Positions 8,105-17,060 of a stretch of DNA of 40,526 nt are shown here, one piece after another. The stretch lies in contig NZ_JABXKL010000051.1 of NCBI RefSeq assembly GCF_017114995.1, forward strand, positions 1-40,526, in the 5' to 3' direction. Source of the stretch: Nostoc sp. NMS9. GTDB lineage: Bacteria > Cyanobacteriota > Cyanobacteriia > Cyanobacteriales > Nostocaceae. Both the position numbers and the translations under genes were made by a program. The notes under the pieces were generated by a model. The model was not told the origin of the DNA and did not search any database. It saw only the letters and a program-made list of their open reading frames with translations. The first letter of the stretch is position 1; each line of letters begins with the position of its first letter.

Positions 8105-8230
8105 CTATTAAGTGTGTTCCCTATTAATGACTCGGCTAGAGTTCAGTTGTCATTAATTATGCCTAGTTACCGATCGCTGGGAGACGATCCTAATCATCGA
8201 TATGTGTGATTCTCGTCACTTGATTGTTAC
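8072..8230 (-). ncRNA. Candidate small RNA ending at an intrinsic terminator
   Basis: The minus strand upstream of the terminator has no open frame of useful size but shows further structure: GATCG (5 bp) pairs with CGATC around an 8-base loop TCTCCCAG (8170-8189 region), and ACTC/GAGT pairs near 8128-8142. A C-rich loop of this type could base-pair with Shine-Dalgarno sequences, but that is inference. The 5' end is not known; no convincing promoter could be placed. I do not recognise a named cyanobacterial RNA (it lacks the Yfr1 core). Confidence 0.35.
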
Positions 8231-8384
8231 ATCTAAACTGCATATACCCGAATAATCTCTGAGTGGACACTAGATTCACGTAAGTAAAGGAGCTAGAAAT
8301 TTCACTGAGATTAAAAAATCAAGTTATCTTTAAAGACTAAAGCATTTGGTGTAAGATGGATATCCGTGCCTAAAAGCTTCGATT

Positions 8385-8468
8385 ACTGTTGACCTGGAAG
8401 CCCTCACTCAGCGCGATAAGCTAGAGTTAGCAGCAGAACTGATTCACAACGTCTTGCAACAAACCTAG
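8385..8468 (+). pseudogene. Short remnant of an antitoxin-like protein
   Basis: The frame ending at TAG 8466-8468 reads ITVDLEALTQRDKLELAAEL then IHNVLQQT. It is protein-like (amphipathic helix), but an in-frame stop lies about 20 codons upstream and no start codon is visible. It precedes the toxin-antitoxin genes by 12 bases. It may be the tail of an older antitoxin or of another small gene; the identity is uncertain. Confidence 0.3.
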
Positions 8469-8480
8469 CTTGGGGTAAGG

Positions 8481-8795
8481 ATGGCAACAGATCAAAAGCA
8501 CAGCAATTATTTATCAGAAGCCGAAAGCCGTTTGCGTCAACTTTCTCCTGAAAAGTTGCGAGTAGCAGTTGCAATTATTGCTTATCTACAAAAAACAGAA
8601 GAAAACGAAGCTACTGAAAAAATCTTATTAAATATTCCTGATTTTGCCAAATATTTGCGCGAAATTGAACAAAATGAAGACAAATTAGAAAATACTGCCT
8701 CAAATCATATTGCCTCAGATGAAGAAGTATGGCAGACTTACTTAGCAGTTGAAAAAAAATGGGAAGAGGTATTCCTTCAGCTTGCAGACTCTTAA
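8481..8795 (+). CDS. Putative antitoxin of the Doc-type module
   Basis: A 104-residue acidic, helical protein (LSEAESRLRQLSPEKLRVAV, then SDEEVWQTYLAVEKKWEEVF). It is encoded directly upstream of a Doc-type toxin and overlaps it, the position of the antitoxin. The C-terminal 20 residues are acidic/aromatic, as in toxin-neutralising tails. It is not clearly Phd-like at the sequence level; similar proteins accompany Doc/Fic toxins in cyanobacteria. The start ATG is preceded by a purine-rich stretch (GGGGTAAGG). Function is inferred from context. Confidence 0.6.
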   Translation: MATDQKHSNYLSEAESRLRQLSPEKLRVAVAIIAYLQKTEENEATEKILLNIPDFAKYLREIEQNEDKLENTASNHIASDEEVWQTYLAVEKKWEEVFLQLADS

Positions 8796-9174
8796 ATTTC
8801 TCACTATTTCTCAAGTCTTAGATATTCACCAACGCCAAATTCAAAGATTTGGTGGAACATCAGGTGCTAGAGACGAAGGTTTGCTAAATTTAGCACTAGC
8901 ACAACCTCAAGCTACTTTTGGCGGTGAACTTCTCCATCCAACAATTCATAAGCAAGCAGCAGCGTACCTTTACCATTTAGCAATGAACCATCCGTTTATT
9001 GATGGCAATAAGCGTACCGTTTTCGCTGTTATGCTTACTTTTTTGAACTTAAATGGCTACACTCTCAACCTATCTCAAGAGCAAGCTTACAACTTGGTGA
9101 TTCAAGTAGTTCAGAAAGAAATATCCAAAGAAGAATTATCTGCATTTCTGGAACTGTACTTACAGGGCAAGTAA
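8782..9174 (+). CDS. Doc/Fic-family death-on-curing toxin
   Basis: A protein of about 130 residues with the Doc signature HPFIDGNKR, the phosphate-binding loop and catalytic His of the Fic fold, preceded by the helix AAAYLYHLAMN. Doc toxins phosphorylate elongation factor Tu in the cytoplasm and arrest translation. The frame is open from TTG 8749, but homologues normally start a few residues before FLTISQVLDIHQ, so TTG 8782 is preferred; AAGAGG lies 12 bases before it. Either start overlaps the antitoxin gene, by 14 or 47 bases, implying translational coupling. The key motif is intact and the toxin is probably active. Confidence 0.85.
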   Translation: MQTLKFLTISQVLDIHQRQIQRFGGTSGARDEGLLNLALAQPQATFGGELLHPTIHKQAAAYLYHLAMNHPFIDGNKRTVFAVMLTFLNLNGYTLNLSQEQAYNLVIQVVQKEISKEELSAFLELYLQGK

Positions 9175-9217
9175 ATCGATAGAATAATGCTCTGTCCCCC
9201 CAGAGTGCATTACTTCC

Positions 9218-11623
9218 ATGACTGCAACCTCAAAACCAGCCTTTTCCCCCCAAGAAATTGCTGCTGAAGGTCTTAAACCAGAAGAATACGCAGAAATTGT
9301 CCGTCGGCTAGGCCGTCATCCCAACAAAGCTGAACTGGGAATGTTTGGCGTGATGTGGTCAGAGCATTGCTGTTATAAAAATTCTCGACCTCTACTCAAA
9401 CAATTTCCCACCGATGGCCCCCGCATCCTGGTGGGGCCTGGTGAAAATGCTGGTGTTGTAGACTTGGGTGATGGACTCCAACTAGCTTTTAAGATTGAAT
9501 CTCACAACCATCCCTCAGCGGTAGAACCCTTTCAAGGAGCTGCAACGGGAGTCGGAGGTATTCTCAGAGATATTTTTACAATGGGTGCGCGTCCCATTGC
9601 CCTATTAAACTCGTTACGCTTTGGTTTCTTAGAAGATCCCAAAACCCAACGACTGTTTAGCGGTGTGGTGGCAGGAATCTCTCATTATGGTAACTGTGTG
9701 GGAGTACCCACCGTTGGCGGCGAAGTTTACTTTGACTCTGCTTACTCTGGAAATCCTCTGGTGAACGTTATGGCACTAGGGTTGATGGAAACGCGAGAAA
9801 TCGTCAAATCTGGAGCATCTGGCTTAGGCAACCCCGTGTTGTATGTTGGTTCCACCACTGGGCGCGACGGCATGGGAGGCGCGAGTTTTGCTAGTGCAGA
9901 ATTGAGCGATCAATCCATAGACGATCGCCCTGCTGTGCAAGTTGGCGATCCCTTTTTGGAAAAGTCGTTAATTGAAGCTTGTCTGGAGGCATTTAAGACG
10001 GGTGCAGTTGTCGCCGCCCAAGATATGGGAGCAGCGGGAATCACCTGTTCTACCTCAGAGATGGCGGCAAAAGGCGGTGTAGGAATTGAACTAGATTTAG
10101 ATAAGATTCCCGTCAGAGAAATAGGGATGGTTCCTTATGAATATCTGCTTTCGGAATCTCAAGAACGAATGCTGTTTGTTGCTCATAAAGGGCGCGAGCA
10201 AGAATTAATCGAAATTTTCCATCGGTGGGGACTTCAAGCCGTTGTCGCCGGGGCAGTCATCGCTGATCCTATTGTGCGAATTCTCTTTCAGGGTGAAGTA
10301 GCAGCAGAAATTCCCGCTGAGGCTTTGGCGGAGAATACCCCACTATATAACCGGGAGTTACTGGCAGAAGCACCAGAATATGCGCGTCAAGCTTGGGAAT
10401 GGGCTGCTGATTCCCTACCTCCTTCTACAACTGCTGGAATAGAACTTCCAGGAGGACTGCAAAGTTGGAATGATATTCTCTTAACTTTGCTCGATACACC
10501 CACGATCGCTTCTAAAAATTGGGTATATCGTCAGTATGACCATCAAGTACAAAATAATACAGTCATGCTGCCAGGTGGTGCAGATGCAGCTGTTATTCGT
10601 TTGCGCCCCCTTGAAGAGGATAGGGGGCGAAGGAGCGGGGGGGCAGAGGAGCAGAGAAGAATTCACAATGTCCAACGCGGTGTTGCGGCTACGGTAGATT
10701 GTAATCCTCGTTATGTTTATCTTGACCCCTACGAAGGAGCTAAGGCAGTAGTGGCAGAAGCTGCACGCAATCTTAGCTGTGTGGGCGCAGAACCTCTGGC
10801 GGTGACGGATAACCTAAATTTTGGCTCTCCAGAAAAACCCATTGGTTACTGGCAATTGGCAGAAGCTTGTCGCGGTTTGGCGGAAGGTTGTCGAGAATTG
10901 GCAACACCAGTCACAGGCGGAAATGTCTCTTTGTACAATGAAACTCTTGATTCTCAAGGCATCCCACAACCCATTTATCCCACTCCTGTTGTCGGTATGG
11001 TGGGCTTGATTCCTGATATAACCAAGATTTGTGGTCAAGGTTGGCAAGCATCCGGCGATGTGATTTATCTTCTCGGATTGCCTCTGGCATCTAAAATCAG
11101 TTTGGGAGCATCTGAATATTTAGCCACTATCCACAATACTGTTGCCGGAAAACCACCACGGGTAGATTTTGACTTGGAACGTCGCGTCCAGAAAGTTTGT
11201 CGTGAAGGAATTCGTAATGGTTGGGTACGTTCAGCCCACGATTCTACTGAGGGAGGAGTGGCGATCGCCATAGCCGAATGTTGTCTTGCTGGCAATCTTG
11301 GTGCTGAAATCAATTTAGAAATAGCACCAACACAGTTAAACCGCCTTGACGAGGTGTTGTTTGCCGAAGGTGGTGCCAGAATTTTAGTTTCTGTAGCATC
11401 AGCACAACAAGAAATTTGGGAATCATATTTACAGGAACATCTGAGTCGAGAATGGCAGAAACTGGGTGTAGTTGGTAATTTTGAGACGGGTTTGAGGGTT
11501 TTCACCACTGATAACCAAACCTTAATCAAAGTTAGTATCGAAGATATGAATGATCGCTACTTCCATGCGATCGCCAGACGTCTCGCCATCCATACCACTA
11601 ACCCTGAAGAAGTTAGGAGTTGA
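9218..11623 (+). CDS. purL: Phosphoribosylformylglycinamidine synthase subunit PurL
   Basis: An 801-residue small-type PurL that converts FGAR, ATP and glutamine-derived ammonia to FGAM in de novo purine synthesis, working with PurQ and PurS. Two AIR-synthase-type repeats are visible, including [32 protein letters not shown], a VGGEVYFD segment and later [11 protein letters not shown] and [20 protein letters not shown]. An unusual charged, Gly/Arg-rich insert (about residues 464-483, bases 10609-10668) lies between LRPLE and GVAATVDC and resembles spacer repeat DNA. The last codons (EVRS) overlap a noncoding-type repeat word GTTAGGAGTT. It is followed by purF in the same direction after 424 bases. 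Confidence 0.96.
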   Translation: MTATSKPAFSPQEIAAEGLKPEEYAEIVRRLGRHPNKAELGMFGVMWSEHCCYKNSRPLLKQFPTDGPRILVGPGENAGVVDLGDGLQLAFKIESHNHPSAVEPFQGAATGVGGILRDIFTMGARPIALLNSLRFGFLEDPKTQRLFSGVVAGISHYGNCVGVPTVGGEVYFDSAYSGNPLVNVMALGLMETREIVKSGASGLGNPVLYVGSTTGRDGMGGASFASAELSDQSIDDRPAVQVGDPFLEKSLIEACLEAFKTGAVVAAQDMGAAGITCSTSEMAAKGGVGIELDLDKIPVREIGMVPYEYLLSESQERMLFVAHKGREQELIEIFHRWGLQAVVAGAVIADPIVRILFQGEVAAEIPAEALAENTPLYNRELLAEAPEYARQAWEWAADSLPPSTTAGIELPGGLQSWNDILLTLLDTPTIASKNWVYRQYDHQVQNNTVMLPGGADAAVIRLRPLEEDRGRRSGGAEEQRRIHNVQRGVAATVDCNPRYVYLDPYEGAKAVVAEAARNLSCVGAEPLAVTDNLNFGSPEKPIGYWQLAEACRGLAEGCRELATPVTGGNVSLYNETLDSQGIPQPIYPTPVVGMVGLIPDITKICGQGWQASGDVIYLLGLPLASKISLGASEYLATIHNTVAGKPPRVDFDLERRVQKVCREGIRNGWVRSAHDSTEGGVAIAIAECCLAGNLGAEINLEIAPTQLNRLDEVLFAEGGARILVSVASAQQEIWESYLQEHLSREWQKLGVVGNFETGLRVFTTDNQTLIKVSIEDMNDRYFHAIARRLAIHTTNPEEVRS

Positions 11624-11660
11624 AAGTGAAGAGTTAGGAATAAAAAGCATAACTCCTAAC
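11612..11660. terminator. Inverted repeat at the purL end
   Basis: GTTAGGAGTT (11612-11621) overlaps the purL stop codon and pairs perfectly with AACTCCTAAC (11651-11660) across a 29-base loop. The same word family occurs at 26010-26063. There is no T-run directly after, so termination is possible but not proven. It may be a repeat that inserted at the gene end. Confidence 0.4.
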
Positions 11661-12047
11661 CCCTCACTTCTAATTCCTCACTCTTTTATTAGCGTCTCTG
11701 AGCAAATTTACGGTACTGTTTTAATGGATGGTTAAAGATTTGTTAAGAACTCCGCAGCCATCTATATAATCCCAGTGACTGACTACCAATTTTAGATTTT
11801 GAATTTTAGATTTTGGACTTTCCTGCGGAACGCTACGCGTAGCTTGCTTCTTTGAAGGAGTATGGCTACGCTCAGTCGAACGATTAGGGGCGTTGCTTTT
11901 AGTTCATATTTTGCTCTTACTGGGCAAAAAAATCTAAAATAGCCATTCTTAAATCCCAAGCCGCATCCTTACTACGGTGCGATCAATCCAAAATCGTCAA
12001 TCTCAAATCCAAGATTGATTGACCCCCCCATCAGGAGCAAAGCTAGC
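11661..12047. other. Repeat-rich purL-purF spacer
   Basis: No gene is visible. The stretch contains TTTTAGATTTTG direct repeats near 11790-11820, a perfect 12-bp palindrome GCTACGCGTAGC (11832-11843), and CAAATCC/AAATCTAAAAT-type repeats before purF. It must also contain the purF promoter if purF is not read from purL. AGGAG at 12033-12037 is the purF ribosome binding site. Confidence 0.5.
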
Positions 12048-13547
12048 ATGATTTCTATTCATTCTGTCACTTCGGATGAATACCCCGACCAGACCAACAA
12101 CCCAATCAATAGTCATGAAAATCAGCCTGACAAGCCAGAAGAAGCTTGTGGTGTTTTTGGGATCTACGCCCCAGGAGAAAACGTTGCTAAACTGACCTAC
12201 TTTGGATTGTATGCCCTCCAGCATCGGGGTCAAGAATCAGCTGGTATTGCCACTTTTGAGGGTACAAAGGTACATCTCCACAAAGACATGGGCTTGGTGT
12301 CTCAAGTTTTCAATGAATCTGTCTTGGATCAATTGCCCGGTAGTCTTGCTGTTGGTCACACTCGTTATTCCACCACAGGTTCTAGCCGCAAAGTTAATGC
12401 CCAACCTGCAGTACTAGAAACCCGTTTAGGTTCATTAGCTCTTGCACACAATGGTAATTTAGTCAATACTGTGCAATTACGTCAAGAGTTGCTTGAGAAT
12501 AAATGTAACTTAGTCACAACAACAGACTCAGAAATGATCGCTTTTGCGATCGCCGAAGCCATAGATACGGGCACTGATTGGCTAGAAGGTGCAATTCAGG
12601 CATTTCACCGTTGCCAAGGAGCCTTTAGTTTAGTTATTGGCACTCCCGTCGGCGTTATGGGTGTTCGCGACCCTAATGGAATCCGCCCCTTGGTAATCGG
12701 CACTTTGGCTGGTAATCCAGTCCGTTACGTTTTGGCTTCCGAGACTTGTGGTTTAGACATCATTGGAGCCGAATACCTGCGAGACGTAGAACCAGGTGAA
12801 TTAGTTTGGATTACTGAAGAAGGTTTAGCTTCTTATCATTGGAGCCAAAAGTCCGAGCGGAAATTGTGCATCTTTGAGATGATTTACTTTGCCCGCCCTG
12901 ATAGCGTTATGCACAACGAGAGTTTGTACAGCTACCGGATACGGTTAGGGCGGCAACTAGCTCAAGAATCTAATGTAGATGCCGATATTGTTTTTGGTGT
13001 TCCTGATTCTGGTATACCTGCTGCCATTGGATTTTCTCAAGCTTCTGGTGTCGCCTACATGGAAGGACTGATTAAAAATCGCTACGTTGGGCGAACCTTT
13101 ATTCAGCCAACCCAAATGATGCGCGAGTCGGGTATCCGCATGAAACTCAACCCCCTCAAAGATGTACTGGCAGGGAAACGAGTAATTATTGTAGATGACT
13201 CGATTGTACGGGGTACTACCAGCCGTAAACTAGTCAAAACCTTACGTGACGCAGGTGCAGTAGAAGTACACATGCGAATTTCTTCTCCGCCTGTAACTCA
13301 TCCCTGCTTTTATGGCATCGATACCGATTCTCAGGATCAGCTAATTGCTGCTACCAAGTCAGTAGCAGAAATTGCCGAGCAACTGGAAGTAGACAGCCTC
13401 GCCTATCTGAGTTGGGAGGGAATGCTAGAAGCGACACGAGAAGATACCAATAGTTTCTGTTCTGCCTGCTTCACCGGAGATTATCCCGTGGCGATTCCTG
13501 AGCAAGTGAAACGTTCTAAGCTGATCTTAGAAAAAGTAGTGGTATAA
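12048..13547 (+). CDS. purF: Amidophosphoribosyltransferase
   Basis: A 499-residue enzyme that commits PRPP to purine synthesis by forming phosphoribosylamine from glutamine. Started at ATG 12048, which has AGGAG 10 bases upstream, the nucleophile is Cys34 in EEACGVFGIYAPG, exposed by removal of a 33-residue propeptide. The Ntn glutaminase domain (LQHRGQESAGIATF) is followed by the phosphoribosyltransferase domain with the PRPP loop VIIVDDSIVRGTTS. Cysteines in KLCIFEM, HPCFYG and FCSACFTGDYP fit the iron-sulfur type found in Bacillus PurF. An upstream TTG at 12015 would add 11 residues without its own binding site. Confidence 0.96.
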   Translation: MISIHSVTSDEYPDQTNNPINSHENQPDKPEEACGVFGIYAPGENVAKLTYFGLYALQHRGQESAGIATFEGTKVHLHKDMGLVSQVFNESVLDQLPGSLAVGHTRYSTTGSSRKVNAQPAVLETRLGSLALAHNGNLVNTVQLRQELLENKCNLVTTTDSEMIAFAIAEAIDTGTDWLEGAIQAFHRCQGAFSLVIGTPVGVMGVRDPNGIRPLVIGTLAGNPVRYVLASETCGLDIIGAEYLRDVEPGELVWITEEGLASYHWSQKSERKLCIFEMIYFARPDSVMHNESLYSYRIRLGRQLAQESNVDADIVFGVPDSGIPAAIGFSQASGVAYMEGLIKNRYVGRTFIQPTQMMRESGIRMKLNPLKDVLAGKRVIIVDDSIVRGTTSRKLVKTLRDAGAVEVHMRISSPPVTHPCFYGIDTDSQDQLIAATKSVAEIAEQLEVDSLAYLSWEGMLEATREDTNSFCSACFTGDYPVAIPEQVKRSKLILEKVVV

Positions 13548-13640
13548 AGACTGGGGGATTAGGGAGATGAGGGATGAGTAATAACTTTTAACTCCCATTA
13601 AAGCCGAAGAACCCCACCCTGCCAAAGCTAGGCTTTGTCT

Positions 13641-13664
13641 CCCCTCCCCGAAAGCGAGGAGGGG
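13641..13664. terminator. Hairpin between convergent purF and lysS
   Basis: CCCCTCC (13641-13647) pairs with GGAGGGG (13658-13664) around a 10-base loop. It lies 30 bases from the lysS stop and 94 from the purF stop. Without a T-run it may be a repeat element serving both convergent transcripts. Confidence 0.4.
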
Positions 13665-13693
13665 ATTAAGGAGTGAGGTGCAAGGTTATTCAA

Positions 13694-15232
13694 TTACGAA
13701 TTGTTACTGCTGGCTTCATCTGGGGATGATTCTGATTTTTCTGGCTTGAGTAAGGGGAAAGCGATCGCATCCCGAATACTGGCACAATCAGTTAATAACA
13801 TCACCAATCGATCGATTCCAATCCCTAAACCACCTGTAGGCGGCATACCATATTCCAAAGCAGTCAGAAAGTCTTCATCTACACCTTGGGCTTCTAAGTC
13901 GCCAGCAGCTTTCCGCGCCGCTTGTGCTTCTAAGCGTTCTCTTTGATCGATAGGATCGGTAAGTTCTGAGAAGCTATTCCCAGTTTCTCGCCCGACTATA
14001 AATAACTCAAATCGTTCTACCAAACCAGGTACAGAACGGTGAGGTTTTGCTAGGGGCGAAATTTCTACAGGGTAATCAATTACAAAGGTAGGTTGAATTA
14101 AATTAGCTTCTACTTTCTCTTCAAAGGCTAAATTTAGTAACTTACCAATTGATTGGGCTTCATCTACACCAGGAATAGCAGCATTTTTGCCTGCTGTTTT
14201 TGCTTCTTCCAAAGTTTGGAAGGAATTAAAATCCAAGCCCGTAAATTCTTTAACTAAATCGTGCATTGTCACCCGCCGCCAAGGTGGTGTTAAATCTATT
14301 GGTTCCCCTTGGTAGGTGATTTCCAATGTGCCGAGTACCTCTTGGGCAACAGTAGTAATAATCCCTTCTGTCAGCGCCATCATATCGTTGTAGTCGGCGT
14401 AGGCTTGGTAAATTTCAATCGTTGTAAATTCGGGATTGTGTCGAGTCGAAATTCCCTCATTGCGGAAAACTCGCCCCAATTCAAACACCTTTTCAAAACC
14501 ACCCACAATCAGCCGTTTGAGATGAAGTTCTGTAGCAATTCGCAGATACAACTCCATTTCTAAAGTGTTGTGGTAAGTGATAAATGGACGTGCGTCTGCA
14601 CCTCCAGTCTCACTTTGCAAAACCGGTGTTTCAATTTCCAGAAAATCCCGCTGTTCCAAATAGCGGCGAATACCGGCAGTAATTTGGGCACGACGGCGGA
14701 AAGTTTGCCGCACTTCCGGGTTAACAATCAAGTCAACGTAGCGTTGACGATAGCGCTTGGCAACATCCGTTAATCCATGCCACTTGTCGGGTAGGGGCAA
14801 CAGGGATTTAGTGAGGATAGTATATTGTTTAACGTAGACAGATAACTCGCCCTTTTCAGTCCGTTTAATAGTACCTTTGGCTCCTAATATGTCGCCTGCA
14901 TCTGTAAGTTGCTTCAGGTGATTGAAGGCATCAGCATCAATATCTGCCATACCTTCTTGGATGCGATTTTTATCCAGATAAAGCTGAATTGTACCGGTTT
15001 CATCTTGCAAGGTGAAGAAAGCCAATTTACCGAAAACGCGACGCGCCATAATGCGTCCGGCTATGGCAACTTCTAAATCAACTTCTTCACCACTGACTAA
15101 ATCGGCAAACTTTTCTTGCAACTGCGCTGCATGATGGGTAGATTCCCAACGATAGGCATAAGGGTTAGTCCCTAGCTGCTTGAGTTGTTCTACTTTCTCC
15201 AGCCTCGCGGCTCGGATATCTTCTTCCGACAT
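13694..15232 (-). CDS. lysS: Lysyl-tRNA synthetase, class II
   Basis: A 512-residue class II enzyme that charges tRNA-Lys. The N-terminal OB-fold (about residues 55-165, [20 protein letters not shown]) binds the anticodon. Motif 2 is seen as [19 protein letters not shown] and motif 3 as [15 protein letters not shown]. The C-terminus carries a low-complexity Ser/Glu tail ([15 protein letters not shown]). Length is normal. The start [20 protein letters not shown] is family-typical. It converges with purF, and its upstream spacer of about 80 bases leads to a broken Uma2 gene on the other strand. Confidence 0.97.
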   Translation of the reverse strand: MSEEDIRAARLEKVEQLKQLGTNPYAYRWESTHHAAQLQEKFADLVSGEEVDLEVAIAGRIMARRVFGKLAFFTLQDETGTIQLYLDKNRIQEGMADIDADAFNHLKQLTDAGDILGAKGTIKRTEKGELSVYVKQYTILTKSLLPLPDKWHGLTDVAKRYRQRYVDLIVNPEVRQTFRRRAQITAGIRRYLEQRDFLEIETPVLQSETGGADARPFITYHNTLEMELYLRIATELHLKRLIVGGFEKVFELGRVFRNEGISTRHNPEFTTIEIYQAYADYNDMMALTEGIITTVAQEVLGTLEITYQGEPIDLTPPWRRVTMHDLVKEFTGLDFNSFQTLEEAKTAGKNAAIPGVDEAQSIGKLLNLAFEEKVEANLIQPTFVIDYPVEISPLAKPHRSVPGLVERFELFIVGRETGNSFSELTDPIDQRERLEAQAARKAAGDLEAQGVDEDFLTALEYGMPPTGGLGIGIDRLVMLLTDCASIRDAIAFPLLKPEKSESSPDEASSNNS

Positions 15233-15315
15233 GATAACGAACTAAATAGGGCAAGATTAATTATAGATGCTGCCAAAGTTGAGAGTAAGGGATAATCGCC
15301 TAAAAGTGATGTGCG

Positions 15316-15606
15316 ATGGCTAAAGGAAATACAATGACACAAACTAGAGTGCGCTTGTGGACTGTAAACGAATATCACCGCATGTTTGAAACCAGTATTA
15401 TTACAGAGGATGAACGAGTAGAACTGATTGATGGGCAAGTTATCCCGATGAGTGCCAAAAATCCCCTTCATGCAGCGACAACACTAGTGTGCATCTGAAT
15501 TATCTCAAGCGATCGCTAGTAGAAGTTGCCTTAGTTCGGGTGCAAAATCCCATTCAGTTGAGCCAATACTCCGAACCTGAGCCAGATATCGCTAAAATCT
15601 TGTTGC
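15316..15606 (+). pseudogene. Uma2-family nuclease, N-terminal fragment (frameshifted)
   Basis: Two frames together encode the N-terminal half of a Uma2 (DUF820, PD-(D/E)XK-type) protein. The first reads LWTVNEYHRMFET then DERVELIDGQVIPMSAKNP and HAATTLVCI, ending at TGA 15496-15498. The second continues from about 15490 as HLNYLKRSLVEVALVRVQNP and IQLSQYSEPEPDIA, then loses similarity near 15600. The frameshift lies at about 15485-15495. The remaining C-terminal half appears at 16301-16540, after the EF-hand gene. This gene is inactive. Confidence 0.75.
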
Positions 15607-15682
15607 CACACTCTCCCACGGGCCATAGTACTCCCATTTCCCGACATCCCACACATAACTGTAATTTTTTTTTGCTTAATAC

Positions 15683-15712
15683 TTGACAGTTTTTAGTAGT
15701 ATATTTTACTGT
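15683..15712 (+). promoter_or_regulatory. Possible promoter upstream of the EF-hand gene
   Basis: A perfect TTGACA (15683-15688) is followed by AT-rich DNA with the weak -10 candidate TACTGT at 18-base spacing (15707-15712). It would give a leader of about 160 bases for the EF-hand gene. The -10 match is poor, so this is tentative. Confidence 0.3.
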
Positions 15713-15878
15713 ATACATAGCGTGTTGAAAAATCTATAGTGGGCGGTCAAGTCTCTTATAAAAAAACATTGCCAAGTATAAAAATTTCATTAAATTTTCC
15801 TTAACTGTCTTAACTGTCCTTGCGTCTTTGTCAAGATTTTGAGATATTAAATTGAAAAATCAATTCAGATAGAAACTT

Positions 15879-16112
15879 ATGACAACCGAGCAAGAGCTTC
15901 AATCTCTTTTTAATACCTTAGATGGCGATCAAGACGGCAAAATCTCCATTAATGATCTTTTTTTAAGTCCTGGCTTAAGTGCAATCATCTCATCAGAAAC
16001 AAATACCACTAGTCCCCAGGAGTTACTAGTAGAGTATGATTCAGACAAAGACGGTAGTATTACCTTTGAAGAGTTAAAGGAAGCAGTTGAGAAAGCAAAT
16101 AATTTAAACTAG
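15879..16112 (+). CDS. cse: Two-EF-hand calcium-binding protein (CSE-like)
   Basis: A 77-residue protein with two canonical EF-hand loops, DGDQDGKISIND (about residues 15-26) and DSDKDGSITFEE (about 53-64), each with acidic ligands at positions 1, 3, 5 and 12 or equivalents. It has no signal peptide, so it is cytosolic. Size and sequence match what I know of the small calcium sensor CSE of Anabaena, reported to influence photosynthetic electron transport; the identification is from memory. It lies between two halves of a broken Uma2 gene. A 9-bp hairpin follows at 16166-16197. Confidence 0.85.
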   Translation: MTTEQELQSLFNTLDGDQDGKISINDLFLSPGLSAIISSETNTTSPQELLVEYDSDKDGSITFEELKEAVEKANNLN

Positions 16113-16165
16113 CAGTCAAAAAATCAAGGCCACACTCACCCCAAAATCCCTCTCTAGCCCACACT

Positions 16166-16197
16166 AAATCCCTCTCTAGGCAACTATTGAGGGATTT
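16166..16197 (+). terminator. Hairpin downstream of the EF-hand gene
   Basis: AAATCCCTC (16166-16174) pairs perfectly with GAGGGATTT (16189-16197) over a 14-base loop, followed by a T-rich but interrupted stretch. The word AAATCCCTCTCTAG also occurs just before, at 16144-16157, as a direct repeat with a base lost. It is a likely 3' end for the EF-hand transcript. Confidence 0.5.
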
Positions 16198-16300
16198 GCC
16201 TTTATTTGCTCCTTAGTGACACTTTGCTATCCTCAAGAATTCATTCTAGCTAGTAATAACCTACCATCGACTCTGTAGCCACCTCTGTGAGGGTTTTCGA

Positions 16301-16540
16301 TTGGTTAATGGTTTTGACTATTCAACATTAGAGACAGATCGCAAACAAAAAGTGCCTCTTTATACTACAGCAGGAATTGCTGACTACTGGATTTTGGATG
16401 TGAATCAGCGTCAGGTTTATGTTTTCCGCGAACCAAGCTTGAAAGGTTACAATCTTGAATTTATTTTGCAGAAAAATGCAACGTTATCCTTGATTGCATT
16501 TCCAGAAATTGAAGTCCAGATTAGTCAGTTGTTTCCATAA
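16301..16540 (+). pseudogene. Uma2-family nuclease, C-terminal fragment
   Basis: The frame reads DYSTLETDRKQKVPLYTTAG, IADYWILDVNQRQVYVFREP and a tail ending EVQISQLFP. This is the second half of a Uma2 protein (S-T-L-x-x-D-R-x-x-K-x-P-L-Y...I-x-D-Y-W-x-L-D-V). The middle of the family, about 20-25 residues with part of the catalytic core, is missing between this and the fragment ending near 15606. It starts without a good ribosome site. It may be the other half of the same broken gene. Confidence 0.7.
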
Positions 16541-16558
16541 GTTCTACAAATCCAACCT

Positions 16559-16984
16559 TTATTTCTCTCCTATTGTCAGCAAATGTCTAGATGAAATAGC
16601 TTTCATTTTCAAGTTAGTAAATTGCACGATCGCCTTTACCAAATCTTGCTGTTCTGGTTGTAAATTTAGTTTTTCTAGCGCTTGCTTGATATTATTACCA
16701 GCCCGGAGATTGTGATTAAGTTGGTCACGCTGAGATGAGTTTAACACTGCCGCAACTTCCCTATTTCTTCTCTGACGCACAGCCTGGAGTTCCTGGCGTT
16801 GTAAGGGAGTTAGCCTAATGTCCGACGAGGTGGAGTAGCTTGCAGTTTTGGTACTTTGGGCAAAAATAACACCATAAGTCGTATTAATTTGAACGGGTGC
16901 AGCTAAGGCAATTCCCGGCATGAAGAGGACAAGAGCAAGAATATTAGCGAACATAGACAGCCGTTTTGTCAAGTAAATTGCCAT
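16559..16984 (-). CDS. Periplasmic Spy/CpxP-like protein
   Basis: A 141-residue exported protein. A signal peptide is clear: a basic start (MAIYLTKRLSMFANIL), a hydrophobic core and cleavage near ALA-AP. The mature part contains LTPLQRQELQAVRQRRNREV and VLNSSQRDQLNHNLRAGNN, helical repeats with the LTPxQ-type motif of Spy/CpxP periplasmic stress chaperones. Alternative starts at MFANILALVLFM would still keep the signal peptide. It lies alone between the Uma2 remnant and the reductase-family gene. The family assignment is moderate, by pattern only. Confidence 0.6.
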   Translation of the reverse strand: MAIYLTKRLSMFANILALVLFMPGIALAAPVQINTTYGVIFAQSTKTASYSTSSDIRLTPLQRQELQAVRQRRNREVAAVLNSSQRDQLNHNLRAGNNIKQALEKLNLQPEQQDLVKAIVQFTNLKMKAISSRHLLTIGEK

Positions 16985-17060
16985 ATTGAGAAATACCTAG
17001 TACAATCTGGCGGAAGTTTGCCTACCTTTAACAAGTTGCTCAAGTAACTTATCTGGTTAA

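Noticed and set aside
8101..8300. tRNA or tmRNA gene in the apcD downstream spacer
   Set aside because: No T-loop (GTTCNANNC), anticodon stem or CCA-like end could be found.
10814..11529. Minus-strand frames opposite purL
   Set aside because: They are mirror frames of a long conserved gene with poor protein character.
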